DNA of 64,000 bases from Sphingopyxis sp. JAI108 (GCF_013410105.1 NZ_JACCCJ010000001.1:1116001-1180000); one strand, 5' to 3'. Numbered from the stretch's first letter, positions 46,200 through 55,669 are shown. Numbers and translations are program-made. Notes: generated from the letters alone by a model not told the origin.

Positions 46200-47672
46200 T
46201 CATCGCGTCGGGCGATAATCGACGCTGGCCCCGCCGACCATCCGCACCGGCAGGTAAAGGCCATTACCATAAGCCTTGATCTCACCAGTCTCGAAGCGGT
46301 CGACACGCGTGCGGATCACGAAAGGCCCTTCGCGCCGCTGGTCGACCGCGCGGCGAATCTTGCCTTGCAGTTCGGTCAGGTCGCGGGTGAAATTCTGCGT
46401 CAGCGCTTCGGCGATCAGCGGCGCGAAGCCGGCGCTGCGGCCAAGGACGATCAAAAGGTCGCCGCCGACGCCATCGGTGTCGCCGTTGATCGACAGATCG
46501 GTAAAATGCACCTCGGCCGACCCCGGCCTGTTGACCGGGATCGCCGTCATCCAGATGCGTCCGCGCGTCGGCGCGCCCGGCCGGTTGGCGAGCTTCGCCT
46601 CCACATCGACGCCGACGGCGATGCGCCCGCCGGGCGCGCCGTAGATGGTCGACTTGCCGAATTTCACCATCATCGAGCCAAGCTCGGGCAGGTCGAAAGG
46701 CCGTTTCGACCGTTTGGCGAGCGCGCGATCGACGACGGGCTGGAGCTGGGCATAATCGGCGATGACCGGCACGCGGACGTCGAGGTGTGGTCTGGGCGCT
46801 TCGTGGACAAGGCGTGGCAGCGGGGTGGGCGCGGGATTGCCGGGGCGCCGTGAGACGAAGCTTTCGGTGATCGCCTCCACCCCTAGGTTTAGGTTGATGC
46901 GCTGGCCGTCGATCCGGTAGCCACCGTACAGAATGCGCTGCGGCGTGACGCGCATCCACACCGGCGGATTCTCGTGGTTGAGTTCGAGCGCGGTAAAGCT
47001 TTGCCGCCACACGTCGGCGGCCTGTTCGCGAATGTCGATTTTCGCGATCTCTTGGGTAACCTCGCGCTCGACGTCGCGCACGACGTGCTTCAGCTTTTCA
47101 TCAGCCTCGTCGGTGAAGGTGATCCGGCGCCCCAGGAAATCGATCCCCGGCGCCTTGGTCCAGCCATAGCTGATCTGCGCCTTGCCCCGCGTCCGCCAGT
47201 CGGGCGTCAGTTCGATGCGGATACGCGCATGCGCCATCGCGGCGCCGGTCGCGGTTTCTCCCTTCAGCAGCCCGCCGACATCGCGCGCGCTGATCTTCGC
47301 GTTGAGCGGCACGTCGACGACGATCTCGCTGCCTTCGCCGCGCAGCCGCAGCGGCCCGCGCGTGACCTGACCGACGATAGTGCAGGCGATTGGCGGGGTC
47401 ATCTTGACCTTCTTGCCGAAGACCTTGACCCGCTGGGGCTGGACGCACGCCTCTTCGCGCCGGTTGATCGTCCACAGCGTCCTCGGCACCGCGCGTTCGA
47501 GCGCCTGTTTGAGCGAGGCAGTGCTGGCGTTGACCGGGACTGCGATCAGCGACGTCTGTGTGGGCGAGGGCGCCTTGTCGGTTGCGCGTGGTGGCGGGTC
47601 GACATCGGTCTTGCGGTCGCACGCGGTCAGCAACCCCAGCGATAGAAGTGCGGCAAGCGTCGAAATACGCAT
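46200..47672 (-). CDS. DUF4403 family lipoprotein
   Basis: 490 aa. Signal peptide with lipobox MRISTLAALLSLGLLTAC. The mature part is a long all-beta protein matching DUF4403 (IAVPVNASTASLKQALERAVP early; ILYGGYRIDGQRINLNLGVEA in the middle; a repeat-like second half). DUF4403 proteins are thought to be envelope lipid-binding-like beta proteins; function is unproven. ATG 47672 has AGGGG upstream at seven bases. Its TGA is directly adjacent to the pit TGA, forming TGATCA. Confidence 0.85.
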   Translation of the reverse strand: MRISTLAALLSLGLLTACDRKTDVDPPPRATDKAPSPTQTSLIAVPVNASTASLKQALERAVPRTLWTINRREEACVQPQRVKVFGKKVKMTPPIACTIVGQVTRGPLRLRGEGSEIVVDVPLNAKISARDVGGLLKGETATGAAMAHARIRIELTPDWRTRGKAQISYGWTKAPGIDFLGRRITFTDEADEKLKHVVRDVEREVTQEIAKIDIREQAADVWRQSFTALELNHENPPVWMRVTPQRILYGGYRIDGQRINLNLGVEAITESFVSRRPGNPAPTPLPRLVHEAPRPHLDVRVPVIADYAQLQPVVDRALAKRSKRPFDLPELGSMMVKFGKSTIYGAPGGRIAVGVDVEAKLANRPGAPTRGRIWMTAIPVNRPGSAEVHFTDLSINGDTDGVGGDLLIVLGRSAGFAPLIAEALTQNFTRDLTELQGKIRRAVDQRREGPFVIRTRVDRFETGEIKAYGNGLYLPVRMVGGASVDYRPTR

Positions 47673-47736
47673 GAACGGCCCCTGTTCGATGTCTTTGGAT
47701 AACATCGAAACGGTAAAGCCGTTCCCTTTTTATGCG

Positions 47737-49107
47737 TCAGTCCGTCACCACCCCGAACAGGTCATGCTCGTCGGCGTCCTCTATCTCGACGTCGACGATA
47801 TCGCCGGCCTTCAGCTTCGCCGCGACGTCGCGCAGATAGACATGGCCGTCGATCTCCGGCGCGTCAGCCTGCGAGCGGCCGGTGGCGCCGATGCTGCCGT
47901 CTTCATCCGCGTCGCCGACCTCGTCGATAATGACGGGCAGGGTGCGGCCGATCTTGGCTTCGAGCTTGGCGGCGCTGATCGCGGCGGTCTTCGCCATGAT
48001 GCGCTGGTAGCGCTCTTCCTTGACCTCCTCGGGCACCGGATTGTCGAGCGTGTTCGCCTGTGCGCCCGCGACGGGTTCGAAGCGGAAGGCGCCGACGCGG
48101 TCGAGCTGGGCTTCGTCGAGCCAGTCGAGCAGATATTGGAAATCGGCTTCGGTCTCGCCGGGGAAGCCGACGACGAAGCTCGATCGGATCGAGATGTCGG
48201 GGGCGATGGCGCGCCAGCTTTTCAGCCGTTCGAGCACCTTCGCTTCGTTCGCGGGGCGCTTCATGCGCTTGAGCACGCTCGGGCTCGCATGCTGGAAGGG
48301 GATGTCGAGATAAGGCGTGAGCAGCCCCTCGGCCATCAGCGGGATCACCGCGTCGACGTGCGGGTAGGGGTAGACATAGTGGAGGCGAACCCACGGGGCC
48401 TTGCCTTCGCTGGTCTTCAATTGGCCGAGTTCGCGCGCGAGGTCGGTCATATGGGCGCGGACTTCGCGGCCCTTCCACTGGCGCGGGTCGTGGCGGATGT
48501 CGACGCCGTAAGCCGAGGTGTCCTGGCTGATGACCAGCAGCTCTTTGGTCCCTGCGGTGACGAGCTTTTCGGCCTCGCGCAGCACCGCGTCGATGCGGCG
48601 GCTGACGAGTTTGCCGCGCAGATCGGGGATGATGCAGAAGGAGCAGCTGTGGTTGCAGCCTTCGCTGATCTTGAGATAGCTGTAGTGGCGCGGCGTCAGT
48701 TTTAGCCCGCCCTCGGGGACGAGGTCGACGAACGGCCCTTGGGTCGGCGGCGCCGCGTCGTGGACCGCGTCGACGACCTGCTCGTACTGATGCGCGCCGG
48801 TGACCGCGAGCACGTTGGGAAAACGCGCGCGAATAACCTCGGCCTCGTTGCCCATGCAGCCAGTGACGATGACGCGGCCATTCTCGGCCATCGCTTCGCC
48901 GATCGCCTCGAGGCTTTCTTCCTTCGCCGAGTCGAGGAAGCCGCAGGTGTTGACGAGCACGACATCGGCGCCCGCATAGTCGGGCGAGAGGCCGTAGCCG
49001 TCGGCGCGCAGCTTGGTCAGAATCCGTTCGCTGTCGACGAGCGCCTTGGGGCAGCCGAGCGAAACCATGCCGACCTTCGGCTGGGTGGGGAGCGTTTTGA
49101 CTGTCAT
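47737..49107 (-). CDS. rimO: Ribosomal protein S12 methylthiotransferase
   Basis: 456 aa. Methylthiolates Asp-88 (E. coli numbering) of ribosomal protein S12. N-terminal MTTase domain ([18 protein letters not shown]... with Cys in VNTCGF and TGCMGNEA), the radical-SAM triad CNHSCSFC, and a C-terminal TRAM domain ([29 protein letters not shown]). Length and domain order are standard for RimO and not for MiaB (no PKxQR-like tail). It is monocistronic, divergent from the DUF423 gene. Confidence 0.96.
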   Translation of the reverse strand: MTVKTLPTQPKVGMVSLGCPKALVDSERILTKLRADGYGLSPDYAGADVVLVNTCGFLDSAKEESLEAIGEAMAENGRVIVTGCMGNEAEVIRARFPNVLAVTGAHQYEQVVDAVHDAAPPTQGPFVDLVPEGGLKLTPRHYSYLKISEGCNHSCSFCIIPDLRGKLVSRRIDAVLREAEKLVTAGTKELLVISQDTSAYGVDIRHDPRQWKGREVRAHMTDLARELGQLKTSEGKAPWVRLHYVYPYPHVDAVIPLMAEGLLTPYLDIPFQHASPSVLKRMKRPANEAKVLERLKSWRAIAPDISIRSSFVVGFPGETEADFQYLLDWLDEAQLDRVGAFRFEPVAGAQANTLDNPVPEEVKEERYQRIMAKTAAISAAKLEAKIGRTLPVIIDEVGDADEDGSIGATGRSQADAPEIDGHVYLRDVAAKLKAGDIVDVEIEDADEHDLFGVVTD

Positions 49108-49199
49108 GATTGGCGGCGCGCATAGTCGATTTTGCGGCCCTTGTCACGCGCGGCGCGCGCGGGCATGGAGCGCGCGGTTCGGCCGAAAGGATAGCGGTG

Positions 49200-49529
49200 A
49201 TGGCAATTGGTGCGTTTGCAGCGATTTCGGCGGCGATGGCGGTCGCGGCGGGCGCGTTCGGTGCGCACGGCGCCGCGGGCCAGCAGGAGGCCGAATGGCT
49301 GCGCACCGGCGGGATCTATCAGCTCGTCCACGCGGTGGCGGCGCTGGCGATCATGGGTTTCGCTCGCGGGCCGGCGATCATGCTGCTCGGCGGTGCCGCC
49401 ATCTTTTCGATTACCCTATATATGATGGCGCTCGGTGCGCCGCGCTGGCTCGGCGCGGTCACGCCGATCGGCGGCGGCTTGCTGATCATCGGCTGGCTGT
49501 GGGCGGGCTGGCTCTACTGGCGCGGCTAG
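49200..49529 (+). CDS. DUF423 family membrane protein
   Basis: 109 aa with four transmembrane helices. The family pattern is clear: [17 protein letters not shown], then [17 protein letters not shown], then [38 protein letters not shown]423 proteins are small inner-membrane proteins of unknown function. ATG 49200 is preceded by AAAGGA at nine bases. Its stop shares CTAG with the convergent K+ channel gene. Confidence 0.92.
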   Translation: MAIGAFAAISAAMAVAAGAFGAHGAAGQQEAEWLRTGGIYQLVHAVAALAIMGFARGPAIMLLGGAAIFSITLYMMALGAPRWLGAVTPIGGGLLIIGWLWAGWLYWRG

Positions 49530-50593
49530 CCGCCGGGAACACTCGCTTCACATTCCTCGCAGCGGACGACCTCGACGATCAGGTCGCCCTGTTCGAGCCG
49601 CTGCGATTCGGGTTCCCAAAAGCCATAGGGCTTTCCGCCGCGATAAATGCGCAGCCCGCGGCCGCCGCTTGCGAGTTGGTCGATGCTGCGGCCGATTTCC
49701 TCGGCACCTACCGCGCGTTCGCGCAGCTGGACGCGGCCGCCGATGCTCGCGAGGTCCGCCATATAGTCAGCGACATGTGCGCCCTGCGCCGATCCCGCGA
49801 GGAGCAGGCCGGTGAAGCTGACCGGATTGATGACATTGTTCGCGCCCGCCTGCCGCGCGAGCAGCTCGTTATCCTGCGCGCGGATGACGACGCTGATCGG
49901 CACATGCGGCGCGAGGTGGCGAACGGTGAGGACCATCAGGATCGAGGTGTCATCGCGCCCCGCCGAAACCAGCACAGATTGCGCGCGCGAGATATGCACG
50001 TCGATCAACGTGTCGTCGTTCGACGCGTCGCCCTGCAGCACGTTGCAGCCCATCGCTTCGGCCTCGGCGATCCGCGCCGCCGATTCGTCGATGACCACGA
50101 CACACGCCGGGTCGGTGCCGCGCGCGATCAGTTCGCGGACCGCCTCGCTGCCGCTGATGCCGAAGCCGAGCACGACGATATGGTTGGTGAGCTTTGCCTG
50201 GATACGGGCCATGCGCCATTTTTCCCATGTGCGTTTGAGGACGAAATTATAGGCGGTGCCGACGAAAATGAAGAGCACCATGATGCGGATCGGGGTGACG
50301 ATCACCGCCTCGATCAGGCGCGAGCGATCGGAAATCGGCGCAATGTCGCCAAAGCCCGTCGTCGTCACAGAAATCATCGTGAAATAGACGACGTCGAGGA
50401 AGCTGATGTGGCCGTCGTGATGGTCGATCAATCCCTCGCGATCGATCCAATGGACCAATACGACGATACCGATCAGGAAAAAGGCCAGCAAGAGCCGCGC
50501 GCTTACGTCGGCCCACACCGGCCATTTGCTGGCGCGGCGCAGCGGCTGAAACCGGTGTTGCAGTTTCAGTTTTGACACGGGACGCTTGCTCAT
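49526..50593 (-). CDS. Potassium channel protein with TrkA-N (RCK) domain
   Basis: 355 aa. Two transmembrane helices ([36 protein letters not shown]) flank a pore loop with TTTGFGD, a K+-selectivity filter. The cytosolic TrkA-N/RCK domain follows ([18 protein letters not shown]). The C-terminal TrkA-C-like part reaches the stop. It is a MthK-like ligand-gated channel, subunit of a tetramer. It starts over the stop of the M23 remnant (ATGA). It is convergent with DUF423 and shares CTAG there. Confidence 0.92.
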   Translation of the reverse strand: MSKRPVSKLKLQHRFQPLRRASKWPVWADVSARLLLAFFLIGIVVLVHWIDREGLIDHHDGHISFLDVVYFTMISVTTTGFGDIAPISDRSRLIEAVIVTPIRIMVLFIFVGTAYNFVLKRTWEKWRMARIQAKLTNHIVVLGFGISGSEAVRELIARGTDPACVVVIDESAARIAEAEAMGCNVLQGDASNDDTLIDVHISRAQSVLVSAGRDDTSILMVLTVRHLAPHVPISVVIRAQDNELLARQAGANNVINPVSFTGLLLAGSAQGAHVADYMADLASIGGRVQLRERAVGAEEIGRSIDQLASGGRGLRIYRGGKPYGFWEPESQRLEQGDLIVEVVRCEECEASVPGG

Positions 50594-50709
50594 CGGGGCG
50601 GCAGTTGCTTCATCGGATCGACGGGTATGCGATTTTTGTGCAACTGGAAATGCAGTTGTGGCGTCGGCACCTGCCCGGTCGTCCCGGCGCGCCCGATGAC
50701 GTCGCGCTC
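50590..50709 (-). pseudogene. C-terminal remnant of an M23 (LytM) peptidase gene
   Basis: The minus strand between surE and the K+ channel encodes, without a stop until 50590, GRAGTTGQVPTPQLHFQLH and then a tail ending DPMKQLPPR. This is the hallmark C-terminus of NlpD/M23 metallopeptidases, including the last zinc-ligand motif (LHFQ). No N-terminus is present: the frame upstream runs out of phase into surE. Its stop overlaps the channel ATG (ATGA), as expected for a once-intact gene. Reading is from sequence; the loss of the rest by deletion is inferred. Confidence 0.75.
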
Positions 50710-51472
50710 AACCGCCGTAGGCGCCGCGCAATGCCGCCAGTGACGCATCATGCGTCAGGTCGAGCTGGAGCGGGGTGACCGAGATATAATGGTCGTCGAT
50801 CGCTTCCAGATCGCTGTCGTGCCCCAGGCTATGCTCGATGCCGTGGAGGCCGAACCAGTAATAGTGATAGCCGCGCGGGTCGGTGCCCTCGACGATCGAG
50901 CCGCGGCCGTAGTCGTGGAAACCCTGGCGGGTAACGCGGATGCCCTTGACCTCGGCGGCGGGAAGCGCGGGGAAGTTGATGTTGATCAGCGTGCGCGGCG
51001 CCATGTCCATGTCAAGCAGCGGGCGCAGCACCTTCGCGCCCCAGGCTTCGGCCGCCTCGAACGGCACGCTGTCGCCCATGCCCTCGCGCGCATAGACCTG
51101 GCTGAGCGCGATCGCCGGGATGCCCGCCAGCGCGCCCTCGATCGCCGCCGAGACGGTGCCCGAGTAAGTCACATCGTCGCCCAGGTTGGCGCCGCGGTTG
51201 ACGCCCGACAGGATCAGGTCCGGCTTTTCGGGCATCAGCTTGCCGATCGCCATCATCACCGAATCGGTCGGGGTGCCGCTGCACGACCAGCGCCGCTCGC
51301 CATGCTCGCGGATGCGCACGGGGCGCGACAGGGTGAGCGAATGACCGGCGCCCGATTGCTCCTCGGCGGGAGCGCAGACCCAGATGTCGTCGCTGAGCTG
51401 GCGCGCAATCGCTTCGAGCACCGCCATGCCGGGGGCGTGGTAACCGTCGTCGTTGGTGAGGAGGATGCGCAT
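50708..51472 (-). CDS. surE: 5'/3'-nucleotidase SurE
   Basis: 254 aa. Metal-dependent nucleotidase acting on nucleoside monophosphates. The N-terminal motif MRILLTNDDGYHAPG supplies the metal-binding Asp pair, and SGVNRGANLGDDVTYSGTV is the next conserved block. ATG 51472 has no strong Shine-Dalgarno. In relatives, pcm and an NlpD-like M23 gene often follow surE (family knowledge). Here only the last residues of the M23 gene remain, directly after the surE stop. Confidence 0.95.
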   Translation of the reverse strand: MRILLTNDDGYHAPGMAVLEAIARQLSDDIWVCAPAEEQSGAGHSLTLSRPVRIREHGERRWSCSGTPTDSVMMAIGKLMPEKPDLILSGVNRGANLGDDVTYSGTVSAAIEGALAGIPAIALSQVYAREGMGDSVPFEAAEAWGAKVLRPLLDMDMAPRTLININFPALPAAEVKGIRVTRQGFHDYGRGSIVEGTDPRGYHYYWFGLHGIEHSLGHDSDLEAIDDHYISVTPLQLDLTHDASLAALRGAYGG

Positions 51473-51491
51473 GATCTCAATCCATACCGGT

Positions 51492-51587
51492 CGTCATTGC
51501 GAGGAGCGCAGCGACGAAGCAATCTCCAGCGGGAAAGGTCGCGCGAGGCCGAAGGCTGGAGAGTGCTTCGCTGCGCTCGCAATGACG
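51492..51587. repeat. Dispersed palindrome, family A (copy 3)
   Basis: Left arm begins CGTCATTGCGAGGAGCGCAG and right arm ends CGCTGCGCTCGCAATGACGG. The longer loop (about 25 bp) contains an extra TCTCCAGC/GCTGGAGA pair. It lies between surE and serS. Confidence 0.9.
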
Positions 51588-51589
51588 GA

Positions 51590-52864
51590 TCAGGGCGTCA
51601 GGCGGGTAATTCCGCCCATGTAGGGAAGCAGTGCCTTTGGAATATCGACGCTGCCATCGGCCTGCTGGTAATTTTCGAGGATCGCGACGAGCGTGCGCCC
51701 CACGGCGAGGCCCGAACCGTTCAGCGTATGGACGAATTCATTGCCCTTTACGTCTTCGCGGCGAAAGCGCGTGTTCATGCGCCGCGCCTGGAAATCGCCG
51801 CAGTTCGAACAGCTCGAAATCTCGCGATAGCTGTCCTGTCCGGGCAACCAGACTTCGAGGTCATAGGTCTTGCGCGCCGCGAAACCCATGTCGCCGCTGC
51901 ACAGCAGCATCTTGCGGTACGGCAGTTCGAGCGCCTCGAGGATCGTCTCGGCGGCGCGCGTCTTGCGCTCGAGTTCGGCGTCCGAATCCTCGGGACGGAC
52001 GATCGAGACCAGCTCGACCTTCCAAAACTGGTGCTGGCGGATATAGCCGCGCGTGTCGCGCCCCGCCGACCCGGCTTCGGAGCGGAAGCAGGGCGTGAGC
52101 GCGGTCATGCGGATCGGCAGCTCGGCTTCGGGCAGGATTTCCTCGCGCACCGCGTTGGTCAGGCTCATTTCGGAGGTCGAGATAAGCCAGCGGCCATCGG
52201 TGGTCTGGAACAGATCCTCGCGAAACTTGGGAAGCTGCGTCGTCCCGAACGCGGCCTCGTCGCGGACCATCAGCGGCGTCGCGCATTCGGTGTAGCCCGC
52301 CTCGATCGTCTGCTTGTCGATCATGAATTGGCCGATCGCGCGTTCGAGCCGCGCCATCTGGCCCTTCAGGAAAGCGAAGCGCGCGCCCGACATCTTTGCC
52401 GCGGTCTCGAAATCGAGCCCGAGCGCGGGGGCAAAATCGGCATGTTCGCGGGGCTTGAAATCGAAGCTGCGCGGGGTGCCCCAGCGGGCGATTTCGACAT
52501 TGCCCTCCTCATCCTCGCCATCGGGCACGTCGTCGGCGGGCAGGTTCGGCAGCGCGGCGAGCCTGTCCTGCAGCGCCGCGAGCTGCTCGCGCTCGGCCTC
52601 TTCCTTTGCGGGAAGCGATGTCTTGAGGTCGGCGACCTCGGACTTCAGCGCCTCGGCCTGGTCCTTGTCGCCGCTGGCCATCGCCTGGCCGATCAGCTTC
52701 GAGGCTTCGTTGCGGCGTGCGAGCGCCCCCTGAATCTCGGTCTGCAGCGCGCGCAGCGATGCGTCGGCGGCGAGGATCTCGGCGGACAGGGGTTCGAGGC
52801 CGCGCCGCGCGAGGCCGGCGTCGAAAGCTGCGGGATTTTCCCGGATCAGGCGGATATCGTGCAT
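51590..52864 (-). CDS. serS: Seryl-tRNA synthetase
   Basis: 424 aa, normal length. N-terminal long coiled coil (residues 1-110, [20 protein letters not shown]..., [15 protein letters not shown]). Class II catalytic core: motif 2 in [20 protein letters not shown], motif 3 in [19 protein letters not shown]. It charges tRNA-Ser (and tRNA-Sec). A family A palindrome follows its stop by two bases. Confidence 0.97.
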   Translation of the reverse strand: MHDIRLIRENPAAFDAGLARRGLEPLSAEILAADASLRALQTEIQGALARRNEASKLIGQAMASGDKDQAEALKSEVADLKTSLPAKEEAEREQLAALQDRLAALPNLPADDVPDGEDEEGNVEIARWGTPRSFDFKPREHADFAPALGLDFETAAKMSGARFAFLKGQMARLERAIGQFMIDKQTIEAGYTECATPLMVRDEAAFGTTQLPKFREDLFQTTDGRWLISTSEMSLTNAVREEILPEAELPIRMTALTPCFRSEAGSAGRDTRGYIRQHQFWKVELVSIVRPEDSDAELERKTRAAETILEALELPYRKMLLCSGDMGFAARKTYDLEVWLPGQDSYREISSCSNCGDFQARRMNTRFRREDVKGNEFVHTLNGSGLAVGRTLVAILENYQQADGSVDIPKALLPYMGGITRLTP

Positions 52865-52952
52865 GGCGGGGCTATGGCGGGGCCGCCCGCGCGGCGCAAG
52901 CCTGTTGCTGGGTCACGGCCGATGGCTCGGCGTCGATGCGAATGGGCCGCGC

Positions 52953-52984
52953 ATAAAAAGGGCCGCCCCGATGGGGCAGCCCTT
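52953..52984 (-). terminator. Rho-independent terminator
   Basis: On the minus strand, AAGGGCTGCCCC-ATC-GGGGCGGCCCTT is a 12-bp stem (one mismatch) followed by TTTTTATG. It lies 45 bp downstream of the PEP-CTERM gene. Confidence 0.85.
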
Positions 52985-53028
52985 AGTTCGGTGGTCCGGG
53001 TTAGCCCCCCAAACCGCCAGTGGATTTC

Positions 53029-54246
53029 TCAAGCCGCGTTTGCGTCGTCGTCGTTGCGGTTCGCTGCGCGGCGGCGCGCGACCAGCGCGGCTGCTGCTGC
53101 GCCGAACAATAGCATCATCGGCGGCGCAGGAACAGGGGTCGGATCGCCCGACGAGCCGCCATGGCTGCTGCTGCCGCCCGAGCTCGACGAGGAGGAGCTC
53201 GACGACGAACTGCTGCTCGACGAGGACGACGAGCTGGTGCTGCCGGTCGAACCGAAGCTGCTGCTGCCGCCGGTCGCGCCCGACGAGGTCGCGCCGCTCG
53301 ACGTGCTGCTGCTCGACGAAGAGGAGGATGACGAAGAGCTGCTGCTCGATCCGCCCGAACTGGTCGAACTGCCGCCGCGCGACGAACTGCCGTGCGATGA
53401 GCTGCCGTGCGAGGAACTTCCCCATCCCGAGCTGCCATGGCCGTGCGAGCTGCCGCCTTTCGACGAGCCGCCCGATGAGGAAGAACTCGACGACGAGGAA
53501 GAGGAGGATGACGACGAACTCGACGACGAACTGCTGCTCGACGAGGAGGTGCTGACGTTACCCGACGAGGTCGATACATTGCCCGACGAGGTCGAGGTGC
53601 TGACGCTGCCGGTCGATGTGGAGACGCCGCCCGTTGAGGTCGAAGTCGACACGCCGCCGGTTGAGGTCGACACGCCGCCGGTGGACGTCGAGACGCCGCC
53701 CGTAGACGTGCTCACGCCGCCGGTAGAGGTGGAGACGCCGCCGGTCGAGGTCGAGACGCCCGAAGACGTGCTGGTGGTCGAGCTGAGGCCCCCGGTGGTG
53801 GTCGAGGTGACGACGATGCTGCCGCTGCTGCCGCCGCCCGAGCTGCCGCCGAAGAAACCTCCGAAGAAGCCGCCACCGAACCCGCCGCCAAAGCCGCCGC
53901 CGATGACCGTCACGCCGCCGCCGCTGCCGCCGCCGCCTTCCCATCCCGATTGCGGGAAGGGCGCGTAGGGGATCGGGGGCAGGGGAATGGTCTGCGTCAC
54001 CACCTGCGTTTGCGGGGTTGCGGTGCGGATCACTTTCTTCGTCGTGACGACGCGGCGCACGCGCTTCACCGGCTTGCGCGCCGCGTGGCGTTTGCGCACG
54101 ATCTTTTTCTTGGCGACGCAGGGTGAGCAGGACTGGACCTGGGCGCGGGCCTTCGGAACATCCGTGATCTGCATCGCGCCGCTACCGATGATTGCCCCGC
54201 CGCAGGTGCAGGCGCAAAGCTTGGCAAGGGCCATTCGGACAGACAT
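53029..54246 (-). CDS. Ser-rich repeat PEP-CTERM surface protein
   Basis: 405 aa. N-terminus with a signal-like helix (MALAKLCACTCGGAIIGSGAMQ, then ...ARAQ), CSPC, and a basic patch (KKKIVRKRHAARKPVKRVRR). Then a Gly-rich stretch GGGFGGGFGGGFFGGFFGG, a block of GVSTSTG heptapeptide repeats (residues 163-225), and long serine tracts with SHGSS motifs. C-terminus VPAPPMMLLFGAAAAALVARRR is a PEP-CTERM sorting signal: VPAP, a hydrophobic helix and a basic cluster, recognised by exosortase systems. Predicted to be an extracellular, glycosylated-type surface protein. Exosortase genes are not in the window. ATG 54246 is taken from the signal. Confidence 0.85.
   Translation of the reverse strand: MSVRMALAKLCACTCGGAIIGSGAMQITDVPKARAQVQSCSPCVAKKKIVRKRHAARKPVKRVRRVVTTKKVIRTATPQTQVVTQTIPLPPIPYAPFPQSGWEGGGGSGGGVTVIGGGFGGGFGGGFFGGFFGGSSGGGSSGSIVVTSTTTGGLSSTTSTSSGVSTSTGGVSTSTGGVSTSTGGVSTSTGGVSTSTGGVSTSTSTGGVSTSTGSVSTSTSSGNVSTSSGNVSTSSSSSSSSSSSSSSSSSSSSSSSSSGGSSKGGSSHGHGSSGWGSSSHGSSSHGSSSRGGSSTSSGGSSSSSSSSSSSSSSSTSSGATSSGATGGSSSFGSTGSTSSSSSSSSSSSSSSSSSSSGGSSSHGGSSGDPTPVPAPPMMLLFGAAAAALVARRRAANRNDDDANAA
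53570..53760 (-). repeat. Tandem heptapeptide-coding repeat in PEP-CTERM gene
   Basis: Repeats of 21 bp encode GVSTSTG, six or more near-identical units, followed by degenerate units (SVSTSTS, NVSTSS). Variable codons between units show divergence at synonymous sites. The array is inside the coding region and in frame, so copy-number change would keep the frame. Confidence 0.85.
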
Positions 54247-54686
54247 AGGCTTCTCTTTCTTTCCCGTTACAGGTGCGAAGCGCCATCGACCGACACCCCC
54301 CCATTCACCTTCGCTATAACTCAAAAGGCCAAAGCTTTGTGAACGCGGCAATTCTGTTAACCGCGTTTGCCTGTCCGAGAGCGGGAAAAGGGGCCCGGAA
54401 TCAACAAAAAATGCATGATCTGTCCCAAAACAGCACGTAATATGCCGTAATTCTGTGCAGTTGGTTAACTTTCGGACCTAAATCGCGCCTCTTTTCGAAC
54501 GCGACCTCGAACCGGATCGGACCCCGGAATCGCCGCCGGTGCGGGGATGGTTCATCGCCGCTTCACGCCTTGTCGCTATCGGCAGCTTCGGCGCTTGTAT
54601 CGTTGCCGGTGGCTGGGTATAGGCGCGCCACTCCCAAAGGCTGCCTGCGGCCCGCCGGGTGACAGGAAAGGACGCGAGAGCCCCTC
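54247..54686. other. Intergenic region between PEP-CTERM gene and dksA
   Basis: A 440-bp gap between divergent genes. It contains a lower-GC segment (about 54340-54480), with TTAACC and TTAACT but no CtrA-type TTAA-N7-TTAA pair. No open frame with coding character, RNA gene or repeat was recognised. It presumably holds the promoters of both flanking genes. Nothing else could be supported. Confidence 0.5.
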
Positions 54687-55148
54687 ATGCCGACCAAGAT
54701 TGCCGATGTTGGCGCAGACGCGCTTCGTGAAGCCAGGTCCAATCTCGATTCGGATTATGTCCCCAGCGACGACGAAGAGTTCATGAACGAGCGGCAGCAG
54801 GACTATTTTCGCGGCCTGCTCCTCGCCTGGAAAAAGTCGATCCTGTCCGAATCGGAATCGACGCTGGCGCATCTTCAGGATGGCCCGCTGCGCGAGCCCG
54901 ACCTGGCCGATCGCGCGTCGAGCGAGACCGACTGGGCGATCGAACTGCGCACCCGCGATCGCCAGCGCAAGTTGATCGCCAAGATCGATTCGGCGATCCG
55001 CCGCATCGAAGAGGGCGAATATGGTTATTGCGCGGTGACCGGCGAGCCGATCTCGCTCGCGCGGCTGCAAGCCCGCCCGATCGCGACGATGACGCTGGAG
55101 GCGCAGGAGCGCCACGAGCGTAACGAGCGGATTTCACGCGAGGATTGA
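54687..55148 (+). CDS. dksA: RNA polymerase-binding protein DksA (single-Cys type)
   Basis: 153 aa. Binds RNA polymerase in the secondary channel and, with ppGpp, redirects transcription under starvation. The long coiled-coil region (residues 35-105, MNERQQDYFRGLLLAWKKSILSESE...) ends at DLADRASSETDWAIELR, containing the usual Asp-x-x-Asp-Arg-Ala-Ser tip. The zinc-finger site reads YGYCAVTGEPISLARLQARP: only Cys115 remains; the other three canonical Cys positions are Thr118, Thr and Ala. This fits the single-Cys alphaproteobacterial form, so the finger probably does not bind zinc. It is followed by a PilZ gene. Confidence 0.95.
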   Translation: MPTKIADVGADALREARSNLDSDYVPSDDEEFMNERQQDYFRGLLLAWKKSILSESESTLAHLQDGPLREPDLADRASSETDWAIELRTRDRQRKLIAKIDSAIRRIEEGEYGYCAVTGEPISLARLQARPIATMTLEAQERHERNERISRED

Positions 55149-55231
55149 TCCGTGGGGCGGTGCCCCATTTACGTTTCGGCAACCGCTGCCCCCTAGATTC
55201 CGCGTCTCGATAGAAGAGAAACGGGGCGCAA

Positions 55232-55624
55232 ATGGATTCGCAAAGACCGACATCGGTGGACGAGGAAGTCGCGGCGCTGTCGCGCGCCGCCGATCGCGAC
55301 AGTCTGTTCATGCAGGCGCAGTTGGCCGTGCTCGCCAGTGGCGGCGCCTCCGCTACCGTACGCGTGCGCAACCTGTCGCCCGGCGGGATGCTTGCCGAGG
55401 GCAAGGTCGCCGTAGCGCAAGGGGCGGCGGTCGAGGTCGACCTGCGCAATGTCGGACGGGTCGCGGGGCGCGTCATCTGGGTCGGCGAAGGCAAATTCGG
55501 CATCGCCTTCGATCGCACGATCGATCCGCAGGCGGTTCGTCGTCAGGTGGTTTCGCAGTCCGATCTGCCGCCGCATCTGCGGCGCACGGGGCTCGAGACG
55601 GGCCCCCTCTATCGCCGGCGCTGA
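55232..55624 (+). CDS. PilZ-domain protein (c-di-GMP type)
   Basis: 130 aa. RAADR gives the RxxxR motif (about residue 18-22) and VRNLSPGGM the D/NxSxxG motif (about residue 49), the two c-di-GMP-binding elements of PilZ. Then a beta-barrel-like stretch VDLRNVGRVAGRVIWVGEGKFGIAFD. It is a stand-alone PilZ protein, with GGGG ahead of ATG 55232. It follows dksA by 83 bp, where GGGGC-ggt-GCCCC (55155-55167) makes a small hairpin without a good T-tract. Confidence 0.88.
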   Translation: MDSQRPTSVDEEVAALSRAADRDSLFMQAQLAVLASGGASATVRVRNLSPGGMLAEGKVAVAQGAAVEVDLRNVGRVAGRVIWVGEGKFGIAFDRTIDPQAVRRQVVSQSDLPPHLRRTGLETGPLYRRR

Positions 55625-55669
55625 TGGCCCTTGAACAGGGTGGCATCAGCGGGGCGATAGCGCTGGCGA

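Noticed and set aside
47706..47735. Terminator-like AACGG-TAAAG-CCGTT followed by CTTTTT on the plus strand
   Set aside because: No plus-strand gene ends here and the stem is only five bases. It could end an antisense transcript, but there is no support.
50750..53968. 1072-codon open frame on the plus strand
   Set aside because: It runs antisense through surE, serS and the Ser-rich PEP-CTERM gene. Its acidic and Pro-rich repeats (DDEEEEDDEE, TPPVEVET) are mirror images of serine codons and the heptapeptide repeat, and it has no domain of its own.
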